Notes under the pieces: generated by a model
What the model saw: the letters and a program-made list of their open reading frames with translations, nothing else
Told to the model about the DNA's origin: nothing
The model's database searches: none
Program-made: the position numbers and the translations under genes
From: Planctomycetaceae bacterium
Lineage (GTDB): Bacteria > Planctomycetota > Planctomycetia > Planctomycetales > Planctomycetaceae
Reading direction: 5' to 3'
Assembly (NCBI GenBank): GCA_041398825.1
Contig: JAWKTX010000015.1
Coordinates: 75,715 to 139,714, forward strand
DNA length: 64,000 bases
Shown: positions 34,433 through 44,701 of the stretch, in pieces
Position numbering within the stretch: the stretch's first letter is position 1
Layout of the letters: each line of letters opens with the position of its first letter

Positions 34433-35929
34433 TTACGCCAGAATGGCTTCAATCACATGCCCGTGAACATCTGTGAGACGACGATCAAGACCATTATGGG
34501 TAAAGGTCAATCGTTCGTGATCAAGCCCCAGCAGATGGAGGATGGTCGCATTGAGATCATGGATCGAGAGCACGTCCTGCACGGCTTTGAAGCCCAGTTC
34601 GTCAGTTGCACCATGGCTGATACCAGACTTGATTCCGGCTCCTGTCAGTACAGCGGTAAAGCCATTGGGGTTGTGATCTCTTCCCTTCGCACCTTTTTGA
34701 AACATGGGCATTCGGCCAAATTCGGTACACCAAACGACCAAAGTGTCGTCGAGTAGCCCTCGTTGACGCAGATCCCGAATGAGGGCAGCCGTTGGCTGAT
34801 CCATGATCCGTCCATGCTCATCATATTGTTCGCGCAGAGCGGAGTGTCCATCCCAGTTGAGTTTTCCACCGCTCGCATAGGCTCCGTTAAACAGTTGCAC
34901 AAAACGCACGCCCTTTTCAATCAGCCGTCGAGCCAGAATGCAATTCCGTGCATAGTCGGCCTTCAGGCGATCTTCCGTGTCGTCCGCACCATACATATTC
35001 AGAATGTGGGCCGGCTCGGTTGAAAGATCGCTGATTTCAGGGACAGAAAGCTGCATTCTTGCGGCCAGCTCATAGCTGGCGATTCTGGCAGCAAGCTCAC
35101 TGTCACCGGGGTTCTGCATCAGGTGTTCGCTGTTGATTTTCCGCAGGAGATCCCGCGCAGCGATGTCTGCGTCGCGAGAAACAGTTGGCGGAGGTGTCAG
35201 GTTTTGAATCGGATCACTGGCGTTGAATGCGGTGCCCTGGAAAACAGCCGGAAGAAATCCGGGGCCCCAATTGTTGATACTGGCCTGCGGGATTCCTCGA
35301 GGATCCGGGATAGCGACAAACGCTGGCAGGTCCTGATTTTCGGTTCCCAGGGCGTATGTCACCCAGGCTCCGATACTTGGAAAGCCATCCTGAACAAAGC
35401 CAGTCGAAAGGAAATTTTCCGCCGGGCCATGTGTGTTCGACTTACTTGTTAGTGAATGAACGAAAGCGAAATCGTCAACGAGTTCGGCGAGGTGCGGAAT
35501 CATGTCCGAAACCATTTTGCCGCATTCCCCGTGGGGCCGAAATCCATACTGGGGCCGAGCCAGGTTTCCGGCAGGTCCCTGAAATGTAACAGACGGTCCT
35601 CCAGGCAATGGCTGATCATCATGCTTGATGAGTTCAGGTTTATAATCCCAGGTCTCAAGCTGACTACACGCTCCGGCACAGAAAACGACAAGCACATTCT
35701 TCGCGCGAGGTTGAAAATGCCCGTGCCGGGGTGCGTGTGGATGTCGAGGATCAATATTGGGTTCGATTCGCTGTGGTCGATCTTCGGAATTGCTGGCAAG
35801 AAGTTGCTGTGAGGAAAGCAGTTGCGTTAATGCGATCCCACTGAGAGACGAAACCGATTGGCCAAAGAAATTCCGCCGATCCAGCAGCTGACGGCCAGCG
35901 TTCGTGATACGTTCTGAAGACGATTTCAT
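34433..35929 (-). CDS. DUF1501 protein (exported, sulfatase-fold-like)
   Basis: A 498-residue protein. Near the N-terminus LLDRRNFFGQS resembles the twin-arginine-type signal seen in DUF1501 proteins. The body shows the family's alkaline-phosphatase-like motifs: KNVLVVFCAGACSQLETWDY, FVQLFNGAYASGGKLNWDGH and TLVVWCTEFGRMP, then GRDHNPNGFTAVLTG, and it ends with DLNATILHLLGLDHERLT. DUF1501 proteins are regularly encoded beside PSCyt/DUF1549/DUF1553 genes; the activity is unknown. The upstream gene at 35976 is its partner (46-base gap). The frame is open to 35959 (TTG) but ATG 35929 begins the family-like sequence. Confidence 0.9.
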   Translation of the reverse strand: MKSSSERITNAGRQLLDRRNFFGQSVSSLSGIALTQLLSSQQLLASNSEDRPQRIEPNIDPRHPHAPRHGHFQPRAKNVLVVFCAGACSQLETWDYKPELIKHDDQPLPGGPSVTFQGPAGNLARPQYGFRPHGECGKMVSDMIPHLAELVDDFAFVHSLTSKSNTHGPAENFLSTGFVQDGFPSIGAWVTYALGTENQDLPAFVAIPDPRGIPQASINNWGPGFLPAVFQGTAFNASDPIQNLTPPPTVSRDADIAARDLLRKINSEHLMQNPGDSELAARIASYELAARMQLSVPEISDLSTEPAHILNMYGADDTEDRLKADYARNCILARRLIEKGVRFVQLFNGAYASGGKLNWDGHSALREQYDEHGRIMDQPTAALIRDLRQRGLLDDTLVVWCTEFGRMPMFQKGAKGRDHNPNGFTAVLTGAGIKSGISHGATDELGFKAVQDVLSIHDLNATILHLLGLDHERLTFTHNGLDRRLTDVHGHVIEAILA

Positions 35930-35975
35930 GCGGCAACTCGAATTGGAGGCAAAGGTCAATCAGGTAAAACGAAGG

Positions 35976-38900
35976 CTATGGCAGGAAGAGAAATTCGTTG
36001 CTGTTGAGCAGGACACGACAAAGCGTCTTCAATCCATGCTCCTGAACGACTGGACTGATCCGTTGAAACTCGGATTCCCCGGGGAGCCTGGAAAGCGTCA
36101 ACAAGTACGCGCGGTCAATCTGTTGCCGTGTGTCAGAACCAACTTCACCTTCAATTCGTTCGGCCAGTTTCGTCGATCGATCGTAGACGAACGGGCTGTT
36201 AAACAGATTCAAAGCCTGAATCGCCGTTGTAGACAAACTCCGTCGTGGCATTGCCTGGCCGGCGTCCGGACAGTCGAAGGACCCGAAGACCGGCACCTTT
36301 TCCATGCGGATCTTGTGAGCGTAAATCATACGCCGCATATGATCGGGCGTGAACTTCTCAACCGGAGGGAAGCCGTTTAGTCCGCCACGGGTCTTAAAGA
36401 AATTGAATCCCGGGCCTCCGGTTTGAAGGTTTAACTCGCCGGTAATCTGCAGCATTCCGTCGCGGATCGCTTCGGCTTCAATCCTTCGAGAAGTAAATCT
36501 CCAAAGCAATCGATTTCCCCGATCAATGGCTGCCGCTTCAGGTTCAATATGACTGGATTGCTGCCATGCTGTGGACATCAGCAAAAGGCGATGCATGTGC
36601 TTGACGGACCATCCACTGCGGATGAATTCGCTGGCGAGCCAGTCCAGCAGTTCCGGGTGTGTGGGGCGTTCTCCATTGAGACCAAAATCACTGGGGGTTC
36701 CAACGATCCCCTGACCAAAGTGATATTGCCAAATCCGATTGACCATGACCCGCGCGGTCAGGACATTTCTTCCTGACCCAATCCAGTTCGCCAGCGCGAA
36801 TCGTCGCTGCTGGTCGGCAGTAAACTCCTCAACCTGCGGTTTAGCAAGCGAATGCGAAGAATGCGTTTGCCGGTCGATCAACACATCGATACCCGTCGCT
36901 TTGGCATCCGGATGACTGACAAAGACCGCGGGAATCGCTGGCGTTGTCTCTTCGAGCCTTTGTTCAGCATCACCTCGACGCAACAAAAATGTCTTTTCGG
37001 GCTCATGGAACACTCCGGCGTAAACCATGCGAGGTGTTTCCAAACTGGACTTCTGCTCACTGAGCTGACGCAGTTCTTCCGAAAGTGCATTGAGATCGGT
37101 GACTGAGCCATCGGCCGTCGCTGTTGCATCTGAGGAGGTAAGCCATTTTGAACGCAGCATCGCCTGCACCAGGTCAAATGGAGCATCCATTACCGCGCGA
37201 TCACTGTTTGTCGCGACGGTGTTCCATTCCTGGCCGTCCAGAGAAACATCAATCGAATAACGAACTGGCAATCGATCTCGAAACTTGCCTGTACGATCGC
37301 GGCCCCAGGAGACGCGATCGATCAGGTAAGGTCGCGGGAATTCCAGCTGGACCCACCCTCGACCTCGTTCATTGGAAATCCAGCTGTGTTCGTTCCCATA
37401 CAAGCCATCGTTGATGTGCCTGAGTTGATGGCGGCCGGTTTCGGAAAGATTGCCACTTGAGGTCGGCTCTGTCCCCAAAGCGGCGAGTGCAATATTCTGG
37501 CCGGGTAAGTCAGGAGAATCGGTCGACGCAAACACTTCCAGTTCGTCGAGGCATGGTTCGTACTGATCGTTATTGTGTGTGTTCTGAATCGAGAACCGAA
37601 CGAACCTGGCTTCAACGGGAGCGAATCGCTCCGAGTTAGCTGCAAAGTTCAAGGGCGGCCGCAGAATCGGCTGCGCCGTTTGCAATGAACCAGCCATGTC
37701 AGGGGAAACTTCCTGCAGGACAATAACATCCGCGGTTATTCCGCTACCGGTTTGTCCGGACCGAAGAATCAAACGCGAGCGAGGCTGCAATTCCAGACGT
37801 CCCACGGGATAGAGTCCGCTCCACAGCGGCTTCTTTTCTGAATCTCCCTCGCTAATGCCTGCCAGATAATACTGGTCGATCCTTGCGACCTCGCGCTGAT
37901 CGTCGAGCGTCTGCAGGTCGCCATCCAGATCCAGAATATAGCGAGCATCACGAGTGTGCACACCGCTCCCGTGAGCCCCCCAGCTTATCCACAGATCAAA
38001 AACACCGGCAGCCCCCGGATTGTAAGTCATGATGTCGGCGCCCGGCTGACCGTCTTTTCCGGGTTGATTGTTCCACCATGTGTACTGGCCGCCACTGATA
38101 TTGCCGACAAGCTCCTTTGACCCACCATCGTCTCGGTATCCCCGCTGGACACCACCGGGATTTGTCCCCGGGCCATTGGCTGGTTGAAGGATGGTTGTGA
38201 ACTGAGGGTCCTGTTCATCAATGACCAGCGTACGAACATTCAGCGCGAAGGGTTCATATTGAAGAAGACGATCCTGCAGTTCTTTGATCTTCACCGCAAG
38301 ATCATTTGCCTGTTGTCGTCGATGCTCAGTTTCAGCATCTCGAATCGGTCGATCCCCGTAGTCGACGCCGGCAAAGAACGCCTGCATCGAGTAATAGTCC
38401 TTAGCGCTGATGGGATCGAATTTATGATCGTGGCATCTGGCGCATCCGATCGTCAATCCAAGAAAGGTTCCGCCTGTTCCCACGATCATTTCATCCAGCG
38501 CATCCTGCCTGGCAGCGCGTTTCGACTCTTCATCTGCTCCGATTTGCCCCGGCAAAAGCACGGCGCTGGCAACAAGAAACCCGGTGGCCGCATCAGCGCC
38601 GTACACATCACCAGCGATTTGTTCGCGCACAAACTGATCGTACGGCAGATCTGCGTTGAATGACTGAATAACATAGTCCCGATAGGGCCACGCATTTTCT
38701 CTGGGAGTATTCACCTCAAAACCGTGCGTGTCTGCGTAGCGGACAATATCGAGCCAGTGTTGAGCCCAGCGTTCACCATAGCGAGGGCTTGCAAGCAAAC
38801 GTTCGATCAGTCTCGGCCATGCGTCCACAGAGCGATCATTGCAGAACTCTTCGACCTGCTCCGGCGCAGGAAGCAGGCCCGTCAGCACGATTGACGCTCG

Positions 38901-39584
38901 CCGAATCAGTGTCCGGCGATCCGCCCTGGGAGAATATTCAAGCCGTGCCTCATTCAGACGAGACACGAGAAACCTGTCCACGGCAGTGAATCGGGGATCG
39001 TCCGACGCCGGGGGTTCACCGGGCACGATGGGCTGAAATGCCCAATGGCTGAGCCGTTTGTCGATGGCAGCTTCTCGGTCGTACTCAGTTTCCGGCCAGT
39101 TCGCGCCAGTATCGATCCAGCTCTTCAGAAGATTGATCTGTTTCGGCGAAAGTCGCTCTCCATCCGGCGGCATCTGCATGTCGGAGTCGCTGGTGGTAAT
39201 TCTTCGAATTAATTCACTCTGATCACTCTTTCCGGGCAGAATGACTGCCCCGCTGCTTCCTCCCCTGAATGCGGAATGGCGAGCATCCAGCCGCAGGCCG
39301 CTTTGCTGATCGTCCGGCCCATGGCAGTCCGCACAATATTGAATGAGGAGCGGACGAATTTGTTCTTCGAACTGCACAACGGGGACGTCCTGTGCCACAG
39401 CAGGCATCAGTCGAACGACCATAGCCACCCAAAACGCAACCGCCCATCCACCGAATCGGAAGGACGACGCCGATGGGGTCACTCCACATGCCCGACCTGC
39501 ACGTCTGCTGATGAGCGTTGAAGACAATCGCCGGAAGGGCAACGGGTGGATTTGAACCGGCTTGCAATTGACAGGCGGCATCAA
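35976..39584 (-). CDS. PSCyt-DUF1549-DUF1553 protein with discoidin-like region
   Basis: A 1202-residue exported protein (start uncertain). PSCyt domain with CADCHG (Cys84, Cys87, His88), then DUF1549 with CARCHDHKFDPISAKDYYSM. The middle (about 490-770) holds two discoidin/F5-8C-like or other beta modules: one with RFAPVEARFVRFSIQNTHNN then DELEVFA, the other with RGRGWVQLEFPRPYLIDRVS. DUF1553 follows and ends with LLNSNEFLFLP. The binding modules suggest attachment to carbohydrate. An upstream 79-residue frame overlaps the start as TGATG. A conventional signal peptide appears only from about residue 40 onward, so a downstream start such as GTG 39482 is possible. It forms a pair with the following DUF1501 gene. 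Confidence 0.88.
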   Translation of the reverse strand: MMPPVNCKPVQIHPLPFRRLSSTLISRRAGRACGVTPSASSFRFGGWAVAFWVAMVVRLMPAVAQDVPVVQFEEQIRPLLIQYCADCHGPDDQQSGLRLDARHSAFRGGSSGAVILPGKSDQSELIRRITTSDSDMQMPPDGERLSPKQINLLKSWIDTGANWPETEYDREAAIDKRLSHWAFQPIVPGEPPASDDPRFTAVDRFLVSRLNEARLEYSPRADRRTLIRRASIVLTGLLPAPEQVEEFCNDRSVDAWPRLIERLLASPRYGERWAQHWLDIVRYADTHGFEVNTPRENAWPYRDYVIQSFNADLPYDQFVREQIAGDVYGADAATGFLVASAVLLPGQIGADEESKRAARQDALDEMIVGTGGTFLGLTIGCARCHDHKFDPISAKDYYSMQAFFAGVDYGDRPIRDAETEHRRQQANDLAVKIKELQDRLLQYEPFALNVRTLVIDEQDPQFTTILQPANGPGTNPGGVQRGYRDDGGSKELVGNISGGQYTWWNNQPGKDGQPGADIMTYNPGAAGVFDLWISWGAHGSGVHTRDARYILDLDGDLQTLDDQREVARIDQYYLAGISEGDSEKKPLWSGLYPVGRLELQPRSRLILRSGQTGSGITADVIVLQEVSPDMAGSLQTAQPILRPPLNFAANSERFAPVEARFVRFSIQNTHNNDQYEPCLDELEVFASTDSPDLPGQNIALAALGTEPTSSGNLSETGRHQLRHINDGLYGNEHSWISNERGRGWVQLEFPRPYLIDRVSWGRDRTGKFRDRLPVRYSIDVSLDGQEWNTVATNSDRAVMDAPFDLVQAMLRSKWLTSSDATATADGSVTDLNALSEELRQLSEQKSSLETPRMVYAGVFHEPEKTFLLRRGDAEQRLEETTPAIPAVFVSHPDAKATGIDVLIDRQTHSSHSLAKPQVEEFTADQQRRFALANWIGSGRNVLTARVMVNRIWQYHFGQGIVGTPSDFGLNGERPTHPELLDWLASEFIRSGWSVKHMHRLLLMSTAWQQSSHIEPEAAAIDRGNRLLWRFTSRRIEAEAIRDGMLQITGELNLQTGGPGFNFFKTRGGLNGFPPVEKFTPDHMRRMIYAHKIRMEKVPVFGSFDCPDAGQAMPRRSLSTTAIQALNLFNSPFVYDRSTKLAERIEGEVGSDTRQQIDRAYLLTLSRLPGESEFQRISPVVQEHGLKTLCRVLLNSNEFLFLP

Positions 39585-39820
39585 ACAGCTTTCGTTTCAG
39601 AAGTTGAGCAGCAGACCGGAAAATCACGACTGGTCAGAAGTCCTGCAAATTCTGCTTCGACCCGTTTGACGATTGACTCCTCTCCTGACATCAACACCAC
39701 AAGCCGAGCAACGCCACTTGTAACGGAATCAGTGAGATTTCCCAAGGCTCCGGGAAACACCAGTAGGTCTGCGGCATCTCCAGGCAAGTCCTGCCGTGAG
39801 TTCAGTGTCGTGTTGCGCAT
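39581..39820 (-). CDS. Possible small gene between PSCyt/DUF1501 units
   Basis: A 79-residue frame preceded by AAGGA at eight bases. It ends TGATG, overlapping the next gene's second codon, an arrangement typical of coupling. The sequence (DLPGDAADLLVFPGALGNLT and SGEESIVKRVEAEFAGLL) looks protein-like but I do not recognise it. Immediately upstream in another frame is a stretch like VFDPAPKTGELAEIP that would join it if one frameshift were allowed, so the alternative is the tail of a decayed gene. Confidence 0.4.
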   Translation of the reverse strand: MRNTTLNSRQDLPGDAADLLVFPGALGNLTDSVTSGVARLVVLMSGEESIVKRVEAEFAGLLTSRDFPVCCSTSETKAV

Positions 39821-39899
39821 CAGCAGGTCCTTGTCGCCGAGCGATTCGCCGGTGGGATCTCTGCCAATTCACCAGTCTTCGGAGCAGGATCAAATACGT

Positions 39900-41378
39900 T
39901 TAACTCAGGATTTCGTGCACAACGCGGGAAGGCAGGACACCGGTCAGTCGCTGGTCGAGGCCCTGATACTTGAACGTCATTCTTTCGTGTTCGTAGCCGA
40001 GTTGATGCAGAACAGTGGCATGAAAATCACGGATGTGTACCGGGTCTCGAACGATATTGTAGGAGAAGTCATCTGTCTCACCGTAGATCGTACCGCCCTT
40101 GAATCCACCGCCTGCCATCCACATCGTAAAGCATCGCGGATGATGATCGCGCCCATAATTGGTTTTCGACAAACCACCCTGGGAATAGATCGTTCGACCG
40201 AATTCGCCGCCCCAGATAATCAGTGTCTCATCGAACATGCCTCGGTTCTTCAGATCATTGATAAGTCCGTATGTTGCCTGATCCAGGTCCCGACATTGAT
40301 CGGGCAGTCGTCCGGCGGCATTCGCGTGGGTATCCCAGTTGTTGTGATAAATCTGGACGAAGCGAACACCGCGTTCCACCATTCGACGCGCGAGCAGCAT
40401 CGTGTTGGCCAGAGTGCCCGGCTGCTTTGCGGCGTCCCCGTAGAGTTCGAACGTCGATTGTGATTCGCTCGCGATATCGGTGAGTTCCGGCACACTGCTC
40501 TGCATGCGAAAGGCCAGTTCATATTGCTGAATGCGAGTATGAATTTCCGGATCTCCTATCGCCCGATAATTCAGCTCATTCAGTTTCGAGATACCGTCGA
40601 GCGTCGTTCGCCGAACATTCGACGAAACACCATCCGGATTATTGATAAACAGGATTGGATCCCCAGCTGTTCGCAGTGCCGTGGCAGCATGTTCTCCCGG
40701 CAGGTAACCTGATGACCACAAGCGAGCGCTAATCGCCTGAACCTGTTCGGTGTTGGTTGGACGGGCGACCATAACGACGAAAGCGGGAAGGTTCTCATTC
40801 AGTGATCCAAGTCCGTACGACATCCATGATCCGAGACAAGGTCGCCCCGTGACCTGGTTCCCTGTCTGCAGGAGACTAACGGCTGGTTCATGATTAATAG
40901 CTTCCGTGTACATGCTCCGAACAAAGGCCATGTCGTCAACGACTTTCTTTGTCCAGGGAAGTAACTCTGTCACCCACATGCCGCACTGTCCCGCCTGTTC
41001 AAACTTGAACATACTGGGAGCAATCGGAAACCGAGCCTGACCGCTGGTCATAGTTGTGAGTCGTTGACCGTTACGGACAGACTCGGGCAGATCCTTGTCG
41101 TACCAGTCATTCATCTGAGGCTTATAGTCGTAAAGGTCCAGCTGCGATGGGCCGCCCACCATATGCAGGTAGATGACATTCCTGACCTTTTGCGGCAACG
41201 TGGTTGGAATGGCACCGGCATGCCCGGGATTCGAAGACGGGATTTCTGCACCTCCGGCGACAGGGCATCTCATGGCATCCGGCCCCATCAGCGATGCCAG
41301 CGCAGCCGTGCCAAGCAGATGTGATCCCCTGGAAAACAGGTATCGCCGGGTGATATTTCTTTGCAGTTCATTCAACAT
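39900..41378 (-). CDS. DUF1501 protein (exported, sulfatase-fold-like)
   Basis: A 492-residue protein. The N-terminus has RRYLFSRGSHLLGTAALASL, a twin-arginine-like signal. Motifs of the family: VIYLHMVGGPSQLDLYDYKP, then CGMWVTELLPW, FVQIYHNNWDTHANAAGRLP, TLIIWGGEFGRTIYSQGG and GRDHHPRCFTMWMAGGG, ending with DFHATVLHQLGYEHERMTF. GGAGGAG before ATG 41378 gives a strong ribosome-binding site. It belongs to the pair with the PSCyt protein at 41486 and was probably duplicated with it, because a second such pair follows directly. Function unknown. Confidence 0.92.
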   Translation of the reverse strand: MLNELQRNITRRYLFSRGSHLLGTAALASLMGPDAMRCPVAGGAEIPSSNPGHAGAIPTTLPQKVRNVIYLHMVGGPSQLDLYDYKPQMNDWYDKDLPESVRNGQRLTTMTSGQARFPIAPSMFKFEQAGQCGMWVTELLPWTKKVVDDMAFVRSMYTEAINHEPAVSLLQTGNQVTGRPCLGSWMSYGLGSLNENLPAFVVMVARPTNTEQVQAISARLWSSGYLPGEHAATALRTAGDPILFINNPDGVSSNVRRTTLDGISKLNELNYRAIGDPEIHTRIQQYELAFRMQSSVPELTDIASESQSTFELYGDAAKQPGTLANTMLLARRMVERGVRFVQIYHNNWDTHANAAGRLPDQCRDLDQATYGLINDLKNRGMFDETLIIWGGEFGRTIYSQGGLSKTNYGRDHHPRCFTMWMAGGGFKGGTIYGETDDFSYNIVRDPVHIRDFHATVLHQLGYEHERMTFKYQGLDQRLTGVLPSRVVHEILS

Positions 41379-41485
41379 GGCAGCTCCTCCGAATCGAAAT
41401 TCCGGATCGACGACAGTTCATGATCCATCATTGCGACAGATTGCCTCGACGACGTGGTAAATGGAAAACGTCCAGCGATTCCCTG

Positions 41486-44400
41486 CTATTTGGTGACAAC
41501 TTCGTCCAGGTTCATCACTTCGTTACAAATCATCGTCCATGTGGCGAGTTCAATCACATCCAGCGATGGATCAGCAACACTCTCCCCCACCTTCACCAAC
41601 GCTGCGGCTTCTTCCGAATGTTCCTGATACCAGTTCGAGAGTTGCTTGAGTGAACCGCGTAACACAGCTTTTTCCCGGGTATGAAACTCACGACAAAGCA
41701 CTCGCATAGCCAATTGATCCCAGCGTTTTTCGACATCATTTTCGGCTGTCACAATCAATTGCTGAGCAAGATGGCGGGCCGCTTCAATCATTTGTTCATC
41801 GTTTAGTGTGGCAAGGGCCTGCAGCGGTGTGTTGGTTCGTTCGCGACGTACAACGCAGAATTCCCGACTGGGAGCGTTGAAGATGTCCATCGAAGCCGGA
41901 GGTGCCATGCGTTTCACAAAGGTGTACATGCTGCGGCGATACAGCGATTCTCCCGAATCACGCTGATAGCTGCGAGTATTGCTGACATTCATCGCAATCG
42001 CCTCCCAGACCCCAGCCGGCTGGTAAGGTTTGACACTGGGCCCGCCGATCCTGTCGACCAGCAATCCACTTGCAGCAAGAGCGTAGTCGCGAATCATCTC
42101 AGCATCCATACGAAAACGCGGGCCGCGTGACAGCAGACGGTTCGACGGATCGTTGTCCAGCTTTTGAGCAGAGACAACAGCCGACTGGCGATAGGTCGCA
42201 GACAAGACGATCAGTTTGACAAGTTTCTTGATGTCCCATCCCGAATCGCGAAACTCAATGGAAAGCCAGTCGAGCAATTCAGGATGAGACGGGAGTTCGC
42301 CAGAGACACCAAAGTCACCTGCTGTCCGAACGATCCCGGTACCAAAGATCTCCTGCCAATAGCGATTGACGGTGACGCGAGCGGTCAGCGGATGGTCCGG
42401 ACGCATCAGCCATTTCGCAAAACCCAGTCGATTCTTCGCCGCATCCTCCGGATAGCCAAGGATTGCGGTTGGTGTGGCAGGAAACACTTGTTCGCGCCGC
42501 TGATCATACTCGCCCCGGTGCAGGACGTAGGCGGTGGCTGGTTCATCGCGTTCGTTCATGACATGTGCAATTGTGCCCCGTGCTCGGATGTCAGCCTCTT
42601 CCTTCTTCAGAGCCGCGTGCTCCGATGTTAACTGCCGGAAAGGCTGATCGAACCGATTCAGCCAGAACGAGTAGAGCTGGTCCAGTTCATCCACGCTTCG
42701 CTGATCGGTCGGTTTGGCAAGAGTGGCTTCATATCGACTGCGCTGGGCAATCGCATCTGCTTCGTCAGGCGACAGAACGCGGCGATAAATTCGGAGGTCC
42801 TGAACATCCCCGGTGAATGCTTCATTCCCGCTCCGCTGACCAATTCGAAACGGCACTTCGGTTCGGATCGTGGAATCGTCCAGCTTATCGTTTTCGATAT
42901 TGGCTGCCTGCGACTTGCCGTTGATGTAGATCTTCAGACCAGACGCCTTGCGACTTCCGTCGTAGCTGATCGCAACATGTACCCATTCATTCGCCGGAAG
43001 CTGCTCTTTGCTGACAACCTTCAAACCCTTATCGGGCCATGAATGAATAATGTGCATACCAATACGCCGTTGCTGCACCCACACATCCCAACCCCGATAG
43101 GCGTTGCTGCTGTCCATTCGGGCACACACGGGGCCACTGCCATCGCTCGCCGGTATGTTCAGCCAAACGGAGGCAGAAAACGGCTCGGTTGATTCAAAAT
43201 CGCCGAAGTGCGGCAGTTCACACGCAACGCCCTGCACCGACAACGCCTTTCCGCCTGGCGCGTCCTTCCAGGTTGCGGAGTCGTTCAGATCAACGGTTTG
43301 AGCCAATTCATCGACCTTCATCTCCACTTGTCGACCATCCCCTTCGTTGAGCAATGCCTGCATGACAAGTTGCTCAGCAGAAATCTGCGGACCGAGTGAG
43401 GCCGCACTTGCCTCCATTTGCCATGCATCGAACTCCGGACGGGCCAGCCTGCGTCGTTCTTTCACCTGACTGCCCGCACTGGCTATCAGTGCTGGCAATT
43501 CTTCGAACCGGGCCCGGTCTTCATTTCTTGGCACAACAATAACCGGGGGAGTATCTTTAACGTTGCCGTCGCGAACTTTCTGTGTGCTGTTGTTGAAGAA
43601 GGCCGACATCTGGTAAAATTCAGCCTGACTGATCGGATCGAACTTGTGACTATGGCAGACGCAGCAGTTCATAGTCATCGCCATCCAGACCTGTGCAACC
43701 GTTTCGGTTCGATCGCGCGTGTACAGCACGGCATACTCTTCGTCGATGATGCCACCTTCGTTGGTTGTCATGTTGCAACGATTGAAGCCGCTGGCAATTT
43801 TTTGATCCAGGGTCGCATCGGGAAGCAGATCACCAGCAAGATTCTCCATTGTGAACTGGTCGAATGGCATATTCTGGTTGAATGCCCGGATGACCCAGTC
43901 GCGGTACGACCACATCTCACGGAAGTTGTCAAAGTGAATTCCGTGGGTATCGGCGTAACGAGCGTAATCAAGCCAGTAACGTCCGCGATGCTCACCCCAC
44001 TTTGGCGAGGCCAGCAACTGATCAACCAGATTTTCATAGGCTCCTTCAGAACGATCTTCCACAAATGCCTGAATGACTTCAGGTCGCGGGGGTAATCCGG
44101 TCAGATCCAGACTCACGCGACGTGCCAGTGTGTAGCGATCGGCCTCATCGTTCGGAGTCAGGCCATTCTCAACCAGTTTCTTCAGAATGAAATGGTCGAT
44201 CGCATTCTTCGGCCAGTCCATCAATTCGTCTGCACCAGTGACGGTTGGTACCTCGGGACGTTGTGGAGGAATCAGGGACCAGTGTTTCTGATATTCGGCC
44301 CCGCTCCTGATCCAGTCGACCAGCACTTGTTTGTGTTCAGCAGACAGTTCTTTTTTCATCTCCGGCGGCGGCATCATCTCATCATGGTCGTCGCTGAGAA

Positions 44401-44701
44401 TCCGACGAATCATTTCGCTGTCGTCTGGGTTCCCGGGAATGATGGCTCCCGAATCTCGCGCAGCGTCAGACTGGTCCAGTCGCAGATCCCCTTTCCGTGA
44501 CGCGCTATCCGGACCATGGCAGGAAAAGCAGGCGTCCGAAAGAATTGGCCGGATGTCGCGATTGTATTCAATGAGCCTGTCGCCGGATGCTTCCAACTTC
44601 GGGAGGAAGAGAAGGCATGAAAAGGCAGCAACGAACAAACGGATCAGACTTGTCGCGGGTTTGCCATCATCGTTGAACAATGTTTGTTGAGCGACCATCA
44701 T
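41486..44701 (-). CDS. PSCyt-DUF1549-LamG-DUF1553 protein
   Basis: A 1071-residue exported protein with a signal segment (about residues 18-38). PSCyt domain with CFSCHG (Cys58, Cys61, His62); DUF1549 includes CVCHSHKFDPISQAEFYQM. A LamG-like concanavalin domain is inserted at about 490-650 (ASVWLNIPASDGSGPVCAR and AVISYDGSRKASG-type strands, then DLRIYRRVLSPDEADA). DUF1553 follows (ARVTVNRYWQEIFGTGIVRT, HPELLDWLSIEF, RRERTNTPLQALATLNDEQM). CGAGG precedes ATG 44701. The LamG domain probably binds carbohydrate. It is followed on the same strand by a DUF1501 gene. Confidence 0.92.
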   Translation of the reverse strand: MMVAQQTLFNDDGKPATSLIRLFVAAFSCLLFLPKLEASGDRLIEYNRDIRPILSDACFSCHGPDSASRKGDLRLDQSDAARDSGAIIPGNPDDSEMIRRILSDDHDEMMPPPEMKKELSAEHKQVLVDWIRSGAEYQKHWSLIPPQRPEVPTVTGADELMDWPKNAIDHFILKKLVENGLTPNDEADRYTLARRVSLDLTGLPPRPEVIQAFVEDRSEGAYENLVDQLLASPKWGEHRGRYWLDYARYADTHGIHFDNFREMWSYRDWVIRAFNQNMPFDQFTMENLAGDLLPDATLDQKIASGFNRCNMTTNEGGIIDEEYAVLYTRDRTETVAQVWMAMTMNCCVCHSHKFDPISQAEFYQMSAFFNNSTQKVRDGNVKDTPPVIVVPRNEDRARFEELPALIASAGSQVKERRRLARPEFDAWQMEASAASLGPQISAEQLVMQALLNEGDGRQVEMKVDELAQTVDLNDSATWKDAPGGKALSVQGVACELPHFGDFESTEPFSASVWLNIPASDGSGPVCARMDSSNAYRGWDVWVQQRRIGMHIIHSWPDKGLKVVSKEQLPANEWVHVAISYDGSRKASGLKIYINGKSQAANIENDKLDDSTIRTEVPFRIGQRSGNEAFTGDVQDLRIYRRVLSPDEADAIAQRSRYEATLAKPTDQRSVDELDQLYSFWLNRFDQPFRQLTSEHAALKKEEADIRARGTIAHVMNERDEPATAYVLHRGEYDQRREQVFPATPTAILGYPEDAAKNRLGFAKWLMRPDHPLTARVTVNRYWQEIFGTGIVRTAGDFGVSGELPSHPELLDWLSIEFRDSGWDIKKLVKLIVLSATYRQSAVVSAQKLDNDPSNRLLSRGPRFRMDAEMIRDYALAASGLLVDRIGGPSVKPYQPAGVWEAIAMNVSNTRSYQRDSGESLYRRSMYTFVKRMAPPASMDIFNAPSREFCVVRRERTNTPLQALATLNDEQMIEAARHLAQQLIVTAENDVEKRWDQLAMRVLCREFHTREKAVLRGSLKQLSNWYQEHSEEAAALVKVGESVADPSLDVIELATWTMICNEVMNLDEVVTK

